A stretch of DNA of 64,000 nt from Candidatus Flexifilum breve (lineage in GTDB: Bacteria > Chloroflexota > Anaerolineae > Aggregatilineales > Phototrophicaceae): contig JADKGC010000002.1 of NCBI GenBank assembly GCA_016717205.1, positions 372,001-436,000 of the forward strand, in the 5' to 3' direction. Of the stretch, positions 9,032-17,038 are shown in pieces. Made by a program: the position numbers and the translations under genes. The notes beneath the pieces are model-generated. The model had not been told where the DNA came from, ran no database searches, and was given only the letters and a program-made list of their open reading frames with translations. Position 1 is the stretch's first letter. Each line of letters starts with the position of its first letter.

Positions 9032-10378
9032 CGAGTCCAGGTTGAAGCCCCACAGCAGCATCGCCTCGCCGACCAGCGGTTGCGCGACCGCCAGCACGAT
9101 TGTGCCATCCAGTCCTGCTTTGGCGCGCGCCAGCTCAACCGCCCGATCCAGCGAGGGCACATAGGTCACATCGCTGTGATACTGGCGGGCGGCGGTCAGC
9201 GCGGTGTCCGGGTCGGGGAAGCGCACGTTGAAGTTGATCTTGCTCTCGGTCAGGATGAGCGCGGCGCTTCGTTCCGCGAACACCTTGTACACACCGTCAT
9301 AATCGCGGTCGCTGGGCGTGCCGAGAATCGTGATCAGCGGTGTGGTGAGCGGGATGCTTTCCAGCACCGAGCGCGCCGCGACCACCGTCGTCGAGCCATC
9401 CACCCAGATCGCCGGGCGATCCTGCAGCTTATGCATACGCCCGTACCACTTCACATCCGCCAGCCCCGTGTGGATTGCCGCGACGTATTCCGGCGACGCG
9501 TGCGAAATGCCCGCCAGCCGCCCATGCATATTGCCCGCCCCTTGAATCGCCAGCGTCGCGTTCATGACCTGATACGTGCCCTTGAGCGAGAGCGTCATGT
9601 CGCCGTAGCGACCGTAGCGCATGCGCACGCCTGTCTCCGTTTCGCCGAGATATTCGCCCATATCCTGCGGCGCGATCCACGCGAACTCCGCGTTGACCGC
9701 GTCGGCTTCGGTCTGGATCATGGCGAGGGCTTCCGGCGCTTGCGGCACGCTGTAAGCGTAGCTGTACGGCTTGATGATCCCGGCCTTGTGCCACGCGATC
9801 CGCTCAATCGTGCGCCCCAACTGCTTGACATGCTCCAGCATGATCGGCGTGAACAGCGCCAGGCGGTTGGGCACCACGCTGATGTCGTCGTAGCGACCGC
9901 CGCGCCCAACTTCCAGCACGGCTGCGTTGACGCCCTGCTCGTCGAACCAGCGCAGCGCAATCGCCAGAAAGATCCCCTGTGGACTGAAGTACTGCTTGCC
10001 CGTGAGCGTGCTTTCGATCTGGTCGATGTAGGGGGCAAGGCTGTCGAGGATGCGCACAAAATCCGCCGACGGAATCGCGCGACCATTCACGCGGATGCGT
10101 TCGCGCCACGAGACGAGGTGCGGGCTGGTGATCGTGCCGACCGTGTGCCCTAAGTGCTGCAGCAATTTCGCCGTGATAACGGTCGTCGAGCCTTTGCCCT
10201 TGCTCCCGGTCACGACGGCGTACTCGCGCGGGTAGTCGAGCAGGTCTGCCATCTGGATCAACTGCTTGGTCGGCGTCGTGTCGCGCGACTCTTCGTCGGG
10301 GCCGCGTTCGACATCGCGCAGCCGCGCAATCGACCGGAAAATGTAAGTGATCGCTTCACCTTCGTCATAAAAGCGCAT
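9026..10378 (-). CDS. folC: FolC-like Mur ligase (folylpolyglutamate/dihydrofolate synthase family)
   Basis: Protein of 450 aa. The ATP-binding loop VVTGSKGKGSTT (about residues 55-66) is followed by the FolC-type segment TSPHLVSWRERIRVNGR and by FLAIALRWFDEQ, VLEVGRGGRYD and ERIAWHKAGIIK, all typical of folate-adding Mur ligases. These enzymes join glutamate to dihydropteroate or to folates using ATP in the cytoplasm. One feature is odd: the C-terminal domain motif usually read as DGAHNP is here VDGSTTVVAAR, so the ligase may have shifted substrate. The gene sits alone, and its stop codon lies in the terminal repeat of a MITE-like element. Confidence 0.78.
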   Translation of the reverse strand: MRFYDEGEAITYIFRSIARLRDVERGPDEESRDTTPTKQLIQMADLLDYPREYAVVTGSKGKGSTTVITAKLLQHLGHTVGTITSPHLVSWRERIRVNGRAIPSADFVRILDSLAPYIDQIESTLTGKQYFSPQGIFLAIALRWFDEQGVNAAVLEVGRGGRYDDISVVPNRLALFTPIMLEHVKQLGRTIERIAWHKAGIIKPYSYAYSVPQAPEALAMIQTEADAVNAEFAWIAPQDMGEYLGETETGVRMRYGRYGDMTLSLKGTYQVMNATLAIQGAGNMHGRLAGISHASPEYVAAIHTGLADVKWYGRMHKLQDRPAIWVDGSTTVVAARSVLESIPLTTPLITILGTPSDRDYDGVYKVFAERSAALILTESKINFNVRFPDPDTALTAARQYHSDVTYVPSLDRAVELARAKAGLDGTIVLAVAQPLVGEAMLLWGFNLDSI

Positions 10379-10421
10379 GTTAATCGTCCTTAAGTCGTCG
10401 TTTGAACCGGCGCCGAGGTGG

Positions 10422-10580
10422 TTTACAGTTAACAGTAATCAGTTCCGCCTCACCCCCTAGCCCCCTCTCCGAACGGAGAGGGGGAAACGCTTGAGTTTCT
10501 GCCTCCCCTCTCCCAAGGGAGAGGGGATTGAGGGGTGAGACAATGTTTTTACTGTGAACTGTCAACTGTCAACTGATAAC
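10422..10580. repeat. composite repeat: AACTG-type inverted ends around a two-hairpin CCTCACCCC element
   Basis: The outer ends are ACAGTTAACAGTAATCAGTT at 10425-10444 and its near inverse AACTGTCAACTGTCAACTG at 10558-10576. Inside (10448-10540) is an element starting CCTCACCCC and ending GGGGTGAGA, with two GC-rich hairpins (CCCCTCTCCGAACGGAGAGG and CCCCTCTCCCAAGGGAGAGG). The inner type recurs at 13465 and 24192. It may act as a two-way terminator for folC and its neighbours. Confidence 0.65.
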
Positions 10581-10600
10581 TTGCTTTCCTAGGGCATCCC

Positions 10601-11029
10601 ATGTTCACCAAAACATTCCTTGTGCTGCTGATTGTAACAGTTCTCGCCTCGGCGGGTGGGGTGACTTCTGCTGAATCGACCGCTGTGCCGTGCCCACTCG
10701 CGCCGCGCTCTCGACTGCACATCGACGCGGAAGCGGTCGTCGCGCCCGGCATCGATCTGCTTAACCTGCGGGCACTCCCCGCGCGCAGCACGGGCGTGCA
10801 TGGTCGCTTGTTCGCGGGCACCCGCCTCACGGTAATCGCCGGGCCGAGCTGCAATGGCAGCTATAACTGGTGGCGCATCGAAGCGCCAGACGGCACGCGC
10901 GGCTGGGTCGCCGAGGGGACATGGGCGGAATACTGGCTGAATCCGGCGGATCAAGCCGAACGAGTGGTGAATCCGGTAGAATGGAGCTGTGGCGTGGGGC
11001 TGGGGTCGCGGCGCTGCCTCGCGCCGTAA
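10601..11029 (+). CDS. secreted SH3-like (SH3b) domain protein
   Basis: Protein of 142 aa with a signal peptide (FTKTFLVLLIVTVLASAGG, cleavage near residue 24). It then carries one bacterial SH3-like domain recognised by LLNLRALPARSTGVHGRLFAGTRLTVI and a WWRIEAPDGTRGWVAEG ending. Such domains bind peptidoglycan or envelope proteins. Four cysteines (PCPL, PSCNG, EWSCG, RRCL) suggest extracytoplasmic disulfides. The downstream secreted protein begins 26 bases after the stop and is probably co-transcribed. The same domain type occurs in the gene at 45092-45906. Confidence 0.75.
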   Translation: MFTKTFLVLLIVTVLASAGGVTSAESTAVPCPLAPRSRLHIDAEAVVAPGIDLLNLRALPARSTGVHGRLFAGTRLTVIAGPSCNGSYNWWRIEAPDGTRGWVAEGTWAEYWLNPADQAERVVNPVEWSCGVGLGSRRCLAP

Positions 11030-11054
11030 ATCGCCGAGCTTATCGAGGTTGCCC

Positions 11055-11723
11055 GTGCTGCTGCCCGTCTTGCGTCTGAGTCTCGTCCTCTCCATCGTCT
11101 TTGCCGTGCTGGCTGCGCTCCTCATCCAGCAGCCGAGCAACGCGCAGGTCGTCGACGATTTCTTCCGCTGCGACGCACAGCCTTGCTGGCACGGCATTGT
11201 GCCGGGCGTGACTCTAGAAGATGAAGCGCTGCCCCTGCTCACCAGCGACCCCAACGTGAGCGATCTATCAGCGGCCAATTACTACGGCTTCGACAAGTGG
11301 TACGCGTGGATGTGGAGCGACGCCTACCACGCCGACTCACCCGTGATCGGCGTGTGGGAAGGCGGCATCTATTTCAACACCAAAGCGGGCAGCGGCGATG
11401 TCGTCAACCGGCTGTTTCTGGCAACTTCCCTGCGCGTGGGCGATCTGTGGAATGTGTATGCTGCCCCGGATGAATTTGTCACACTGTCCAGCTATTCCGG
11501 CGCGGAGTATCTGGTCAGCCTCGACCTGCGCTATGGCCCGTTGATCGCCAACAGCGGGTTTGTCGGCTGTCCGCTGACGTTTGGGCAGGTCTTGCAGCAG
11601 CCCGTCTCACTGTGGGTGAATGCGAACGTCGTGCGTTTGCAGGTCTACAGCACCGATTCACCCTTCCTTGACCTGCGCCGTGCTATCATTACGGCCAATC
11701 ACCGCTACTGTGGAACGGGATGA
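11055..11723 (+). CDS. secreted or membrane-anchored protein of unknown function
   Basis: About 222 aa: a hydrophobic N-terminus (LRLSLVLSIVFAVLAALLIQ) acting as signal or anchor, then a globular domain with FFRCDAQPCWHGIVPGVT, YYGFDKWYAWMW and GPLIANSGFVGCPLTFGQVL. The CW-x2-I-x-PG-x-T pattern resembles secreted Chloroflexota proteins with paired cysteines, but no family is assigned. I prefer the GTG at 11055 because GAGG lies six bases before it; the reading frame is open back to 10989, which would overlap the upstream gene. Its stop is 4 bases before the thioesterase start, so the genes are likely one transcript. Confidence 0.6.
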   Translation: MLLPVLRLSLVLSIVFAVLAALLIQQPSNAQVVDDFFRCDAQPCWHGIVPGVTLEDEALPLLTSDPNVSDLSAANYYGFDKWYAWMWSDAYHADSPVIGVWEGGIYFNTKAGSGDVVNRLFLATSLRVGDLWNVYAAPDEFVTLSSYSGAEYLVSLDLRYGPLIANSGFVGCPLTFGQVLQQPVSLWVNANVVRLQVYSTDSPFLDLRRAIITANHRYCGTG

Positions 11724-11727
11724 CGAT

Positions 11728-12177
11728 ATGACTTCAATGACGCCGCCGGACGGCTTCCGGCACCACATCGCTATGCCTGTGCGCTGGTCAGATCTCGACG
11801 CGCTCGGCCATGTCAACAACGCCGTCTACCTCACCTACTTTGAGCAGGCGCGCATCAGCTATTTCAACGCGCTCGCCTTGTGGGATGGCAGCGTGAACAA
11901 GCTCGGCTTGATCATGGCGCGCGCCGTCATCGACTATAAGTTGCCGCTCAACGCCAGCGACGACGTGCATGTCTTCACGCGCACCAAACGGCTCGGCACC
12001 AAGAGCTTTGACACCGAGCAGGCGATCGTGCGGCGCGTAGATGATCAATGGCAAGTCGCCGCCAACGGGCTGATCACCATCGTCGTGTTTGACTATCAGA
12101 CCAACCAGTCAGCGCCCATGCCGCAGGCGTGGCGGGAGATGCTCACCGCTTACGAACCTGCGCCGATTCAAACGTAG
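11728..12177 (+). CDS. acyl-CoA thioesterase, 4HBT/YbgC hotdog family
   Basis: Protein of 149 aa with a single hotdog fold. The N-terminal signature WSDLDALGHVNNAVYL followed by YFEQARISYF matches the 4-hydroxybenzoyl-CoA thioesterase/YbgC group, with the catalytic Asp in DALGHVNN. It should hydrolyse short or aromatic acyl-CoA thioesters in the cytoplasm; the substrate is not predictable. The ATG at 11728 is 4 bases after the previous stop; a longer reading from 11620 would run through that gene. It is convergent with the beta-propeller gene at 12192. Confidence 0.88.
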   Translation: MTSMTPPDGFRHHIAMPVRWSDLDALGHVNNAVYLTYFEQARISYFNALALWDGSVNKLGLIMARAVIDYKLPLNASDDVHVFTRTKRLGTKSFDTEQAIVRRVDDQWQVAANGLITIVVFDYQTNQSAPMPQAWREMLTAYEPAPIQT

Positions 12178-12191
12178 CGGGCGCGCAGCCG

Positions 12192-13424
12192 TTACTCCAC
12201 CCGTTGTCCCGTCGCGAGGTCGAACACGCGGACTTCATCGGAGCGCAGCATCTCGACCGTGACGCGCCCATTGGCCAGATCCCACGTGAACGAATCCACG
12301 CTGTAGCCGTACCACTGGGACTCCGCCGCGGTGGTGACGTAGAACGTGAAATCGGTCGCGCTGTCCCAGACCTGCGCGCCATCATGGGTTTGGACGAGGA
12401 GATAACGCCCCGTCGCATCCCACTGCTGATTCCACCAGCGCCATGTCCAACGCGAATCGCCGAACTCGGTTGACCAATAGCGCGGCAGGTTGGAAAACGT
12501 GTGCAGGCGCGCGCCATCGCTTAAGCGCAGCACCACGCCGAGGCGGCGCTGGCGTTCTGGCCCCATATACAGCAAAGCCAAGTAGAACTCACAGTTGGGC
12601 GATATGGTTCCACTCGACCCGCCCCGGCTGACCGCTTGCGCGAAATCGGAGTCCAACACCTGCAGCGTCTCACCCGTAAAATCATCCCTGAGCAGCAGTC
12701 GATCTTCGGAGACCCGAAACGAGATATTGGGCAGATAGACTTCACCGCACACATAGGGGCTGCGGTCGTTCGGCGCGGTGAACGTCCCAAAGAAATCGCC
12801 GGGGTATTCATCCTCAGCCAGCGTTAAGTTCGTTGGTCGCCCGGTGTCCAGCCGGAAAATAATCGGCCTGTAGAAAAGATTTAGAGTATCCAGCGTGCCG
12901 GCAGCATAATTCCACTCGATCTGGGCAAAACTCCGCGCGTTGTACGACGTAATCGTTAGTTGCAGCCGATTGCCCGTCGCCAAATCCCACAGGAACGCGC
13001 CGTGCCGGGTTTCGACCACCAGCGAGTCGCTGCGCGGCGACCATGTCAGGAAGTGCGGGCGGCGGTAGCCATCGGCGACCGTGCCGATCTGCGCGCCGTT
13101 CGTCGCATCCCAGAGGATCGTCGTGTAGCGCAACCCGTCGCCGAGTCCGCCCGCGAGGTAATGGCAGTCCGGCGACCAGCCGAGCAGCCAGAAGTTCGAC
13201 GCGGCGCTGTCACTTTCCAGCACACGCACCACCTCCCCGCTCGACCAGTCGATCAAAGCGAGCTGACCGTTGCTGTAGCGCGGGAACAGGTTCGGATCGG
13301 CGTAGGGGCTGGAGCTTTCGCAGTTGGCGGGAATGCCGTCGGTGTTGGGGATGTCATCTTGCGCGTGGGCGGGAATCGCACTCACGACGAGGAACAGCAT
13401 GAGGAGTAAGGCGAGTCGGCGCAT
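12192..13424 (-). CDS. secreted WD40-like beta-propeller protein
   Basis: Protein of 410 aa with a cleavable signal peptide (LALLLMLFLVVSAIPAHAQ) and repeated blades bearing WSPD, LWDATNGAQIG, LWDLATGN, VWDSATD and VFDLATGQ, which are WD40-type strand ends. Cysteines are few (NCES, DCHY, VCGE, NCEF). The protein is probably exported to the cell surface. It differs from the three anchored propellers at 507-6077, which have no cleavage site and carry a C-x4-C insert. The ribosome binding site GGAGACACCCT precedes the ATG. Role unknown; likely a protein-binding scaffold. Confidence 0.75.
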   Translation of the reverse strand: MRRLALLLMLFLVVSAIPAHAQDDIPNTDGIPANCESSSPYADPNLFPRYSNGQLALIDWSSGEVVRVLESDSAASNFWLLGWSPDCHYLAGGLGDGLRYTTILWDATNGAQIGTVADGYRRPHFLTWSPRSDSLVVETRHGAFLWDLATGNRLQLTITSYNARSFAQIEWNYAAGTLDTLNLFYRPIIFRLDTGRPTNLTLAEDEYPGDFFGTFTAPNDRSPYVCGEVYLPNISFRVSEDRLLLRDDFTGETLQVLDSDFAQAVSRGGSSGTISPNCEFYLALLYMGPERQRRLGVVLRLSDGARLHTFSNLPRYWSTEFGDSRWTWRWWNQQWDATGRYLLVQTHDGAQVWDSATDFTFYVTTAAESQWYGYSVDSFTWDLANGRVTVEMLRSDEVRVFDLATGQRVE

Positions 13425-13464
13425 AGGGTGTCTCCACTTCAGATCGGGTCGGTGAAACAGGCAA

Positions 13465-13559
13465 CCTCACCCCCGACCCCTCTCCTAAAGGCGAGGGGAG
13501 ACAGGCGGGCCGCTTGAAGTCCCCTCTCCTCTTTTCGGAGAGGGGATTTAGGGGTGAGG
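13465..13559. repeat. two-hairpin CCTCACCCC element
   Basis: It begins CCTCACCCCCGACCCCTCTCC and ends GGATTTAGGGGTGAGG, with two internal GC hairpins (CCCCTCTCCTAAAGGCGAGG and CCCCTCTCCTCTTTTCGGAG). It lies in the gap upstream of the minus-strand propeller gene and after the PA14 gene. No gene was found in the 13425-13637 gap. Confidence 0.65.
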
Positions 13560-13637
13560 TTATCTACCAGCCTACCCTCATTTTCGCATGCGTCAGGCGA
13601 TCAGCCGCGCGGCGTAGGGGAAGCGTCAACTGCCCGC

Positions 13638-14345
13638 CTACAAACCAACGCAGTCCGTTGGGATGAAGCCATTCGTGCGCCCGCCGTTGAATAGTTCTGT
13701 CCACAAGCGGCCCTCGCGGTCTTCTACCGGGCGCGGATTGACAAACCACGTCTGCCCGGCCGTGATGAAAGCACTGCCCACGGGTTGGCCGCCCGGTTCA
13801 GTGAAGATCGGCGTGTCGCAGCGAATATTGGTGAACGTGAATTCCGCAGGGATGCCGATGCCCGGAAGTTCTTCGGTCATCTCGGAACTAATCAGGAAAT
13901 ACTGGAACTGAATCGCCGCCTGATCCACGAGTTCAAGATATTCAATGACGATCTCATGCGGTCCGGCCGTCAAGCTCACATCGAAGCGATCTGTGGTCAG
14001 CGTTCGCCCAACAAACCGATCCCACACGAGCAGCCCGTCAACGAACACGCGCACTCCATCTTCGGAGGCCAAAATGAACTCATACGTCCCGGCATTGAAG
14101 GTTTGGGTAGAGGTGAAGCGTGCTGAAAAATTATCGACTGGCACCGACGGACTCGGGCTGCTTGTCCCCCAATTGATATTGATGCCATTCGGCAGCGTTT
14201 CCGTGTATACGGGCGCGCCCTGCAGCGTCGCATTATCGAAATACTCGGCGCTCCAGTTCGTCCCATACGCCGCGCTGACGACGCTGATCGAAAACAGGCT
14301 GAGAATGACCGTCAACACTCCTAAAGCGATCTTCCGGTTGCTCAT
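13638..14345 (-). CDS. secreted PA14-domain protein with SH3-like tail
   Basis: Protein of 235 aa: signal peptide (residues 1-24, ALGVLTVILSLFSISVVSAA), a PA14 domain (about 27-150: WSAEYFDNATLQG, VDNFSARFTSTQTF, YEFILASEDGVRVFVDG, PHEIVIEYLE), then a C-terminal SH3-like segment (RCDTPIFTEPGGQPVG... RLWTELFNGG). PA14 domains bind carbohydrates, so a glycan-binding surface role is likely. I chose ATG 14345 because GGAGGA lies just before it; the ATG four codons upstream overlaps that site. It is followed by repeat-filled DNA. Confidence 0.82.
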   Translation of the reverse strand: MSNRKIALGVLTVILSLFSISVVSAAYGTNWSAEYFDNATLQGAPVYTETLPNGININWGTSSPSPSVPVDNFSARFTSTQTFNAGTYEFILASEDGVRVFVDGLLVWDRFVGRTLTTDRFDVSLTAGPHEIVIEYLELVDQAAIQFQYFLISSEMTEELPGIGIPAEFTFTNIRCDTPIFTEPGGQPVGSAFITAGQTWFVNPRPVEDREGRLWTELFNGGRTNGFIPTDCVGL

Positions 14346-14421
14346 CGTGTCCTCCATTCTGCGGAATGATCTTTATTAGCAGTATAAAGTAATCCGAGAG
14401 GACGAGCAACCGAATTCACGC

Positions 14422-16146
14422 CTAGCCCCCGATGATATCCGCCTGAATGCCGTGCCCGCCGAGCGCGTCGCGCAGGTCGTTGAGGTTGTCCGCGCGCACA
14501 ATCGCCGCCATCTCGCCCAACTGCGCGCCCATAAAGCGGCGCAGACCGGGCGTCTCCATAATCAGTCGCATAATCTCCGGCGAGGTCGTGCGCAGGATCG
14601 TCACCTTTTCAAGCTGCACGCTGGCGACCGCGCCCGCCTTCCAGTTGTTGAGCAGATTCGCCAGCGCGGCGGGCAGCGGCGCATCCCCGGTCGCGCGACT
14701 GATGAAGGCGGCGATATGCCCGGTGTTGATGCCCTGCCCGGCAGCGCGGTTGATGCTGTCCGTGTCGATTTTGTACAGATAGCCGCCGTTCTCGATGCCG
14801 AGCCACGTCGCGAAGCGTGCGATCTGGAAGCGGTCGATGCGCGCGACCTTGCGCGACACCTTGAGCGAGCCATCCGCGCTCACGTCGATCTTCTCGCCCG
14901 TCTCGGTCGGGTTGGGGTAGGCGCTCAAGCCGAGGAAGGCGCGCCCGTAGGCCGTCAGCCGCGCCGCGCCCTCCGCCAGATCGACGAGGCCGAGCCAGTG
15001 CAGCGGGGACGTGATCAGGAAGTCGAGCAGCGCGCCGTCGACCGCGTCCCAATCCTTGAGGCCGGAGAGGTATTTGCCGTCGTTGTCGCGGATGTACCAC
15101 GAGTCGAAGTCGCTGTTGGGGCGCTGAAAGTCGGCGCTGTCCTGCTTAATGTTGTCGATGAAATCGTCGACCGACCACCAGCCCTGCGCGGGCACGGCCG
15201 TTTTGAGGATGTCGAGCACCGCGCTGCGCGCCCCGGCGGGGTGATACTGGCTCATCGTCCCCGCCTCAGTTTCGACGTGCAGACCGGGCACATGCCACAG
15301 GTCGACATAGGCGGCGGTTTCGCGCCACGTCTCCGCCAACTTGCGCAGTTGCTCCGAGCGGCTGCCGCCGAGCCAGCGGCGTGCCTCGGTGCGTTTGGGC
15401 AGCGCGCGTCCACCCTGCACTTCGATCAAGTCTGCGCCCACGCCCAGGCTGAGCAGAAACACCAAGCGCGCCCGATCCGAATTGAGCAGAACTTTCGCCA
15501 ACGCCGTGAGATCGGACGCGGCGAACGTGTCACGTTCCAGCAGCGGCGCATGCAGTTGCAGATAGGCCAGCAGCGTCGTCATGTCGTCGACCAGTGATGT
15601 ATCCGCCGGGCGCACGTTGTCGACGCGTTCCAGCGCGGCCAGCGGTTCGGCCTCTTCGACCGGGAAATCGTCGTCATCCTCTTCGGGCAGGTCATCGTAG
15701 GAGGTTTTGTGCAGCGGCAGTACCGATCCCAGATCGGACGGGATGTAGACGATGCGCCGCTGTCCGGTCTCCGCCAATTCGAAGCCGAGGCCGATCAAGC
15801 CGCGATAGTACAGCCCCTCCGCGGGCGTCGTCGGGTTGCGATGTGGTCGCTCTTTGGCGGCTTTGTCCGCGCCCATCTGGCGGATCGCACCGAAGACCAT
15901 GTTGAACTTGGCTTCCGGCATTTTGCCATTCGACGGCGGCGTGGTCAGCGCGATCAACGCCCCGCGTTCGCGATCGTTCAGCGTCTCCCAGATCGCCTCC
16001 GCGCGCGCCGGATCGAGCATCGCCTTGTTGAGCGCCTCGATCATCTGGGGCGGCTCCAGCAGATCAACATTCACTTTCCAAACTTCTGCCAGCAGCGGCA
16101 GCAGAAAAGCATCACGTTCGCGCAAACTGTGGAGCAGACTGGTCAT
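14422..16146 (-). CDS. helicase-associated-domain (XPB/Ssl2-like N-terminal) protein
   Basis: Protein of 574 aa without a membrane segment or Walker motif. It opens with alpha-helical segments (SLLHSLRERDAFLLPLLAEVW, LNDRERGALIAL), has an acidic linker (LPEEDDDDFPVEE, about residue 160) and a C-terminal module (ARFATWLGIENGGYLYKIDTDSINRA... TTSPEIMRLIMETPGLRRFMGAQLGE). These are characteristic of the helicase-associated conserved C-terminal domain shared with XPB/Ssl2-type proteins. Family members often neighbour XPB helicases; none is visible here. It is transcribed divergently from lexA across 132 bases holding an SOS box, which hints at a DNA-repair link, though no promoter facing this gene was identified. 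Confidence 0.65.
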   Translation of the reverse strand: MTSLLHSLRERDAFLLPLLAEVWKVNVDLLEPPQMIEALNKAMLDPARAEAIWETLNDRERGALIALTTPPSNGKMPEAKFNMVFGAIRQMGADKAAKERPHRNPTTPAEGLYYRGLIGLGFELAETGQRRIVYIPSDLGSVLPLHKTSYDDLPEEDDDDFPVEEAEPLAALERVDNVRPADTSLVDDMTTLLAYLQLHAPLLERDTFAASDLTALAKVLLNSDRARLVFLLSLGVGADLIEVQGGRALPKRTEARRWLGGSRSEQLRKLAETWRETAAYVDLWHVPGLHVETEAGTMSQYHPAGARSAVLDILKTAVPAQGWWSVDDFIDNIKQDSADFQRPNSDFDSWYIRDNDGKYLSGLKDWDAVDGALLDFLITSPLHWLGLVDLAEGAARLTAYGRAFLGLSAYPNPTETGEKIDVSADGSLKVSRKVARIDRFQIARFATWLGIENGGYLYKIDTDSINRAAGQGINTGHIAAFISRATGDAPLPAALANLLNNWKAGAVASVQLEKVTILRTTSPEIMRLIMETPGLRRFMGAQLGEMAAIVRADNLNDLRDALGGHGIQADIIGG

Positions 16147-16209
16147 CGGAATTTCACCCGGAAAAATGAGAGTTCTTCCCTCTATTATAACCTTTATGAA
16201 ACAAATTGA

Positions 16210-16238
16210 TTGACTTAGAACGAGCGTTCGCCTACAAT
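16210..16238 (+). promoter_or_regulatory. lexA promoter
   Basis: -35 TTGACT (16210-16215), a spacer of exactly 17 bases, and -10 TACAAT (16233-16238), 40 bases before the lexA ATG. The SOS box occupies the spacer, so LexA binding would block RNA polymerase: autoregulation. Confidence 0.75.
16218..16229. promoter_or_regulatory. SOS box (LexA operator), Gram-positive type
   Basis: GAACGAGCGTTC is a perfect GAAC-N4-GTTC dyad, the core of the Bacillus-type SOS box. It sits between -35 and -10 of lexA and may also affect the divergent helicase-associated gene. Confidence 0.8.
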
Positions 16239-16278
16239 CGAAAATATGTTTTGATTTACACGGAACATGGAGTGCGCT

Positions 16279-16947
16279 ATGAGAGATCGTCAAAAACTAT
16301 CGGAGAAGCAGCGGAACATCCTGCGCTTTATCGAAACTTATATCGATACGCACGGATTTCCTCCCACCATCCGCCAGATCGGCGAGGCGACGGGCATCGC
16401 TTCGACGTCGGTTGTCAATTACAACCTGAACAAGCTGGTGACGGCGGGGTATCTGGCGCGGTCGGCGCGGTCATCGCGCGGGCTGCGGTTGGTCAAAAAT
16501 GGCAAGAAGGGGACGGTTCAGCCCGTGTTCAGCGCACCGCAGGTGTTACGCGTGCCGATGGCGGGCAGCATCGTCGCCGGGCAGCCGATTCCCGTGTTCA
16601 ACGACTCGCAGGAGAGCGGCGACGCGGTGGAAGTCGCGCCCATGCTGCTGCGCGGCGTCGAACCGGCGGAAGTCTTCGCGCTCAAGGTGCGCGGCGATTC
16701 GATGATCGACGCCATGATCAGCGATGGCGACATCGTCATCTTCCGCAAGCAGGCGACGGCCAACAACGGCGACATGGTCGCGGTGTGGCTGGACGAACGT
16801 GGCGAAACCACGCTCAAGTACTTCTATAACGAAGGCGAGCGCGTCCGTTTGCAGCCCGCGCACCCGACGATGGACGCGATCTACGTCTCGGCGGCGCACT
16901 GTCAGGTGCAGGGGCGCGTGTTGTCGGTCATTCGCCCGACGGTGTGA
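16279..16947 (+). CDS. lexA: LexA repressor, SOS response
   Basis: Protein of 222 aa. The N-terminal winged helix is visible (QRNILRFIETYIDTHGFPPT, IRQIGEATGIASTSVVNYNL). The C-terminal S24 peptidase domain carries the self-cleavage Ala-Gly (VPMAGSIVAG, about 100-101), the catalytic Ser in RGDSMID (141) and Lys in TTLKYF (180). It represses SOS genes until RecA filaments trigger cleavage. I chose ATG 16279 rather than 16267 because LexA usually starts a few residues before the first helix and the second Met fits; the ribosome binding site is poor either way. Autoregulation is supported by the operator inside its promoter. Confidence 0.93.
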   Translation: MRDRQKLSEKQRNILRFIETYIDTHGFPPTIRQIGEATGIASTSVVNYNLNKLVTAGYLARSARSSRGLRLVKNGKKGTVQPVFSAPQVLRVPMAGSIVAGQPIPVFNDSQESGDAVEVAPMLLRGVEPAEVFALKVRGDSMIDAMISDGDIVIFRKQATANNGDMVAVWLDERGETTLKYFYNEGERVRLQPAHPTMDAIYVSAAHCQVQGRVLSVIRPTV

Positions 16948-16957
16948 GAACAGCAGC

Positions 16958-17038
16958 GATTAGCTGTTAGCATTTAGCCATTAGCACCCGCTCTTGGCTA
17001 ATCGCTAATCGCTAATCGCTAATCGCTAATCGCTAATA
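16958..17038. repeat. tandem GCTAATC heptamers forming an inverted repeat
   Basis: Five GCTAATC units plus a partial one run from 16997 to 17038. They are preceded by GCGATTAGCTGTTAGC and related words in the opposite sense (from 16962), so the region can fold into a long hairpin downstream of lexA. The same words bound the nested block at 36320-36862. The last unit contains the stop codon of the convergent gene at 17033. Confidence 0.7.

Noticed and set aside
9011..10153. Long plus-strand open frame (380 codons) over the FolC-like gene
   Set aside because: Composition is Arg/His-rich without domain logic; the minus-strand ligase has full motifs, so this is a shadow.
14452..15597. Long plus-strand open frame (381 codons) over the helicase-associated gene
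   Set aside because: No motif, skewed composition, wholly inside a better-supported gene on the other strand.
16997..17038. CRISPR-like tandem repeats
   Set aside because: The units are 7 bases with no spacers; this is a simple heptamer repeat forming a hairpin with its upstream inverse.
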